From positions 1 through 52,184 of the forward strand of contig NZ_SMRU01000033.1 in the NCBI RefSeq assembly GCF_004354015.1: DNA of 52,184 nucleotides, read 5' to 3'. The stretch is from Arthrobacter terricola. Lineage in GTDB: Bacteria > Actinomycetota > Actinomycetes > Actinomycetales > Micrococcaceae. The translations under genes were made by a program, and so were the position numbers. The stretch's first letter is position 1, and each line of letters begins with the position of its first letter. The notes under the pieces were generated by a model. It had not been told where the DNA came from. It searched no databases and saw only the letters and a list, made by a program, of their open reading frames with translations. This document shows, in pieces, positions 49,783-52,184 of the stretch.

Positions 49783-49998
49783 TGCTATCCCCATGCCCAC
49801 CCCATGACCTCGTAGAACTCGGTCGAGGGTGGGCACAGGGCCCCTTTACGCAGGCTGCCGCAATACCGGCCTTCCGGCCTCGAGCGTAAGGCGCCTTTCC
49901 GGCAGCCGGGCAAGGTGATCCGGAAGCGTGCGTAAAGGGGCCCTGTCACCGTCCTCGGCCGAGCTTTGCGAGGCCTTAGGACGGAGATGGGGATAGCA
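49783..49998. repeat. Large inverted-repeat element between aceA and aceB (MITE-like)
   Basis: The 216-base element has 70-base arms at 49783-49852 and 49929-49998 that align without gaps at about 55 of 70 positions. The outer 12 bases (TGCTATCCCCAT) and inner 18 bases (ACAGGGCCCCTTTACGCA) are perfect. The 76-base centre contains GGCTGCCG/CGGCAGCC (49853-49860/49900-49907). Each arm also holds a CCTCG-N11-CGAGG hairpin. No transposase and no clear target duplication are visible. The 80-aa frame across it is a shadow. This element, with the tandem repeat at 49704-49749 and the aceB leader, fills the gap 49678-50109. Confidence 0.8.
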
Positions 49999-50109
49999 CG
50001 CGGAGGATTGCCTTGTCCGGCACCCAACCCGGCACCCGCACCCTCGGCCCATCAGGCACCTAGCCGCAGCCCGCCGTCGAACCTTTGCTTCTCTTGAGGA
50101 GAGATTGAC

Positions 50110-51762
50110 ATGAACAGCTTCACTGACAATTACACGATCAATGGCATCACGCTGACCGCACAACCTATTCACCGGCAGAACGAGGTTTTGACTCCGGACG
50201 CACTCGATTTCGTAGCGAAGCTGCACCGCGCGACGGCGGAGCGCCGCCAGGAGCTCATGCAGGCCCGGCACGGGCGCCGCAACCAGATCGCGTCCGGGCA
50301 GGATCCGCGGTTCCTCCCGGAGACGGCGGACATCCGCAATGACCCGAGCTGGCGCGTCGCTCCCCCGGCTCCGGGTTTGGAGGACCGCCGGGTGGAGATC
50401 ACCGGGCCGGTTGACCGGAAGATGACCATCAACGCGCTCAATTCGGGCGCCAAGGTGTGGCTGGCCGACATGGAAGACTCCTCGACCCCGACCTGGCGCA
50501 ACGTGATCCAGGGGCAGTTGAACCTGACGGATGCGCTGGAGCGCCGGATCGACTTCACTTCGCCTGAGGGCAAGGAATACAAGCTCAAGGCCGCCGAGGA
50601 ACTGCCCACCATCGTGGTTCGGCCCCGGGGTTGGCACCTGCCTGAGAAGCACATGCTCATCGACGGCAAGCCCGTGGCCGGCGGCGTGGTGGACTTCGGC
50701 TTGTTCTTCTTCCACAACGCCCGCCGCCTGCTGGCACAGGGCAAGGGCCCGTACTTCTACCTGCCCAAGATCGAGAACCACCTCGAGGCACGGCTGTGGA
50801 ACGACATCTTCGTCCTGGCGCAGGACCTGCTCGGAATCCCGCAGGGAACCATCCGCGCCACGGTGCTGATCGAGACCATCACGGCCGCGTTCGAGATGGA
50901 GGAGATCTTGTTCGAGCTGCGGGACCACGCCGCTGGCCTGAACGCCGGACGCTGGGACTACATCTTCTCGGTCATCAAGAACTTCCGCACCCGCGGTCCG
51001 CGTTTCGTGCTCCCTGACCGCGCCCAGGTGTCCATGACCCAGCCGTTCATGCGTTCCTACACCGAGCAGTTGGTCCGGGCCTGCCACCGCCGCGGCGCCA
51101 TGGCGATCGGCGGCATGGCCGCGGCTGTCCCGAACCGCAAGGACGAGGCCGCCAACACGGCAGCATTCGAGAAGGTCCGCGCGGACAAGACCCGTGAAGC
51201 CGGCGACGGTTTCGACGGTTCCTGGGTGGCGCACCCGGACCTGGTCCCGGTCTGCCGCGAGGTGTTCGACGGCGTACTCGGCGACCGCCCGAACCAACTG
51301 GACCGCTCACGCGAGGACGTCGTTCCCGACGACCGTGCGCTGATCGACGTCGCTTCCACCACGGGCACCATCACCGAACAGGGCATCCGGAACAACATCG
51401 AGGTGGGCATCCGCTACATCGAATCCTGGCTGCGGGGCAACGGTGCAGTGGCCATCCACAACCTCATGGAAGACGCGGCCACCGCGGAGATCTCCCGCTC
51501 GCAGCTGTGGCAGTGGATCCACGCGCACGCCATCACCGAGCACGGCGACATCATCACCCGGGAATGGATCAACGAACTGCTGGACGAGGAATTCGCCCGC
51601 CTTGAACGCTTTGACGACGACCGCTTCAACGATGCCCGCAGCATCTTCGAGGAAGTCACCCTCGCCGCGGAATTCCCCACCTTCCTGACCATCCCGGCCT
51701 ACGCCCGCTACCTGACCGAAGCCCGCGAAGAAGCCACCAAGGAAGAACTCGTAGCCGCCTGA
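50110..51762 (+). CDS. aceB: Malate synthase A
   Basis: The 550-aa protein has the AceB-type plan with VRPRGWHLPEKHMLIDGKPV, LPKIENHLEARLWNDIFVLA, then IRATVLIETITAAFEMEEIL and GRWDYIFSVIKNFRTRGPRF. The catalytic Arg/Glu/Asp set of the family is expected in RPRGWH, IETITA and the later IHNLMEDAATAEISRSQLWQ. It condenses glyoxylate with acetyl-CoA to give malate, completing the glyoxylate shunt begun by aceA. The ATG at 50110 has GAGGAGA upstream at good spacing, and CTTTGC at 50083-50088 may be a regulator half-site. It lies 432 bases downstream of aceA. Confidence 0.95.
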   Translation: MNSFTDNYTINGITLTAQPIHRQNEVLTPDALDFVAKLHRATAERRQELMQARHGRRNQIASGQDPRFLPETADIRNDPSWRVAPPAPGLEDRRVEITGPVDRKMTINALNSGAKVWLADMEDSSTPTWRNVIQGQLNLTDALERRIDFTSPEGKEYKLKAAEELPTIVVRPRGWHLPEKHMLIDGKPVAGGVVDFGLFFFHNARRLLAQGKGPYFYLPKIENHLEARLWNDIFVLAQDLLGIPQGTIRATVLIETITAAFEMEEILFELRDHAAGLNAGRWDYIFSVIKNFRTRGPRFVLPDRAQVSMTQPFMRSYTEQLVRACHRRGAMAIGGMAAAVPNRKDEAANTAAFEKVRADKTREAGDGFDGSWVAHPDLVPVCREVFDGVLGDRPNQLDRSREDVVPDDRALIDVASTTGTITEQGIRNNIEVGIRYIESWLRGNGAVAIHNLMEDAATAEISRSQLWQWIHAHAITEHGDIITREWINELLDEEFARLERFDDDRFNDARSIFEEVTLAAEFPTFLTIPAYARYLTEAREEATKEELVAA

Positions 51763-51790
51763 ACAGCCCTACCCAAGAACCCCTCCGCCC

Positions 51791-51849
51791 GCTGGGCTGC
51801 CCGCACTCTTCGCAACAAGTGACCCCGAAGGCCGGGGAGGCAGCCCAGC
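51791..51849 (+). terminator. Terminator-like hairpin after aceB
   Basis: GCTGGGCTGCC and GGCAGCCCAGC form a perfect 11-bp outer stem, with a CCCCG/CGGGG hairpin inside the loop. It lies about 28 bases past the aceB stop and has no T-run. Confidence 0.65.
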
Positions 51850-51897
51850 GACGGAGTTTGTGTACAGGTGAGCCCCCTTAAAACGGGCGGGTTCTAG

Positions 51898-51939
51898 CGG
51901 TCGTTGCAACACCCTGATTTTTGGGAGTTGCAACGACCG
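51898..51939. promoter_or_regulatory. Palindrome at the start of the IS30-like transposase
   Basis: CGGTCGTTGCAAC at 51898-51910 and GTTGCAACGACCG at 51927-51939 form perfect 13-base arms. The palindrome ends on the transposase GTG and may serve as terminal repeat, operator or a hairpin that blocks translation from outside transcripts. Confidence 0.55.
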
Positions 51940-52184
51940 TGGTTCGTTCAAGCCGTTATGGGCTGGAAGAGAAGGCTGCTTTCTTCGCGGTGTTTGATCG
52001 TTTGCAGAATACGACGGCGGCCGCGAGGGAATGCGGGATCAATCCGGTGACCGGAGCATCCTGGGTCCGGAAGGCCGGGTTGAAAGGCCGGGGAAAACGG
52101 GGAGCCGGCCCTCACCCGGGGCGTGAGGAGTTCTTCCGGTTACGGTCCTCCGGGACGTCCCGGAAGGAGGCTGCTGCACGTGTC
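51939..52184 (+). CDS. IS30-family transposase, N-terminal fragment (runs off edge)
   Basis: A GTG at 51939 opens 82 codons to the window edge with no stop. The product reads VVRSSRYGLEEKAAFFAVFD then RLQNTTAAARECGINPVTGA, a helix-turn-helix of the IS30 N-terminal type. GRGKRGAGPHPGREEFFRLR and SGTSRKEAAARV follow, a second HTH-like part. The DDE catalytic domain is beyond the window. No ribosome site is clear; the GTG directly follows a perfect palindrome. An in-frame ATG at about 51957 is a weaker alternative. Confidence 0.7.
   Translation, partial: MVRSSRYGLEEKAAFFAVFDRLQNTTAAARECGINPVTGASWVRKAGLKGRGKRGAGPHPGREEFFRLRSSGTSRKEAAARV

Larger units (their letters stand above)
51866..52184 (+). 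mobile_element. Left part of an IS30-like insertion sequence
   Basis: The region between the aceB terminator and the window edge holds a palindrome and the start of an IS30-type transposase. The exact left end is not known: 51866 is a guess, and the right end lies outside the window. No target-site duplication can be tested. Confidence 0.5.

Noticed and set aside
49785..50027. 80-aa minus-strand ORF between aceA and aceB
   Set aside because: It is formed by the large inverted-repeat element and has no protein-like features.
1..52184. CRISPR array or prophage
   Set aside because: No regularly spaced identical repeats and no phage structural or integrase genes were seen.

Overview
The window looks like chromosome from a high-GC Gram-positive bacterium of the Micrococcaceae, most likely Arthrobacter or a close relative. 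This is inferred from the GC-rich codon use, a DUF222/HNH (13E12-type) gene, a long Lhr helicase next to a Nei glycosylase, a YcnI copper protein, PEP carboxylase, a RamB-type regulator beside the glyoxylate-shunt genes, and many start codons 6-7 bases behind a -10-like hexamer, as in actinobacterial leaderless transcripts. No rRNA, tRNA, CRISPR array, plasmid or prophage module was seen.

Layout. 1-2.1 kb is degraded: the 5' part of a DUF222/HNH gene, three tandem decayed copies of its start region, and a frameshifted BrkB/YihY relic. 2.3-7.2 kb holds a MarR regulator and a TetR-MFS-amidohydrolase unit ending in an unreported 59-aa membrane protein. 7.2-13.7 kb has a secreted HNH-like protein, a sulfite-oxidase-like operon with a K+/H+-type antiporter, a YcnI copper locus and a DUF4232 lipoprotein. 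13.7-19.4 kb is the Lhr-Nei DNA repair pair. 19.4-24.2 kb contains three regulator-target modules with visible operators: YczR/YczE, TetR/DUF4188 and ArsR/SRPBCC.

24-40 kb is mixed core metabolism and housekeeping: a PLC-like phosphoesterase, an RluA pseudouridine synthase, a macro-domain protein, DedA, PEP carboxylase, DUF1684, an SDR plus acyl-CoA dehydrogenase pair, a GH76 glycosidase, YdeI, VOC and Nudix-like proteins. 40.5-46.7 kb carries tgt and a YhhQ queuosine-precursor transporter. Between them lie an AbiEi-like/VSR-nuclease gene bracketed by two related palindromic repeats and an ABC transporter; a DUF6036 nucleotidyltransferase follows. 46.7-51.8 kb is the acetate/glyoxylate locus: a RamB-like regulator divergent from aceA, then a 216-bp inverted-repeat element, then aceB. 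The window ends inside the 5' end of an IS30-like element.

The strongest unexplained signals are (i) the two 70-bp palindromic repeats bracketing the AbiEi-like nuclease gene, with a compensatory base-pair change between copies, (ii) the 216-bp element with 70-bp arms between aceA and aceB, and (iii) the tandem decayed copies of the DUF222 gene start. Family names come from recognition of motifs by eye; no database search was run.
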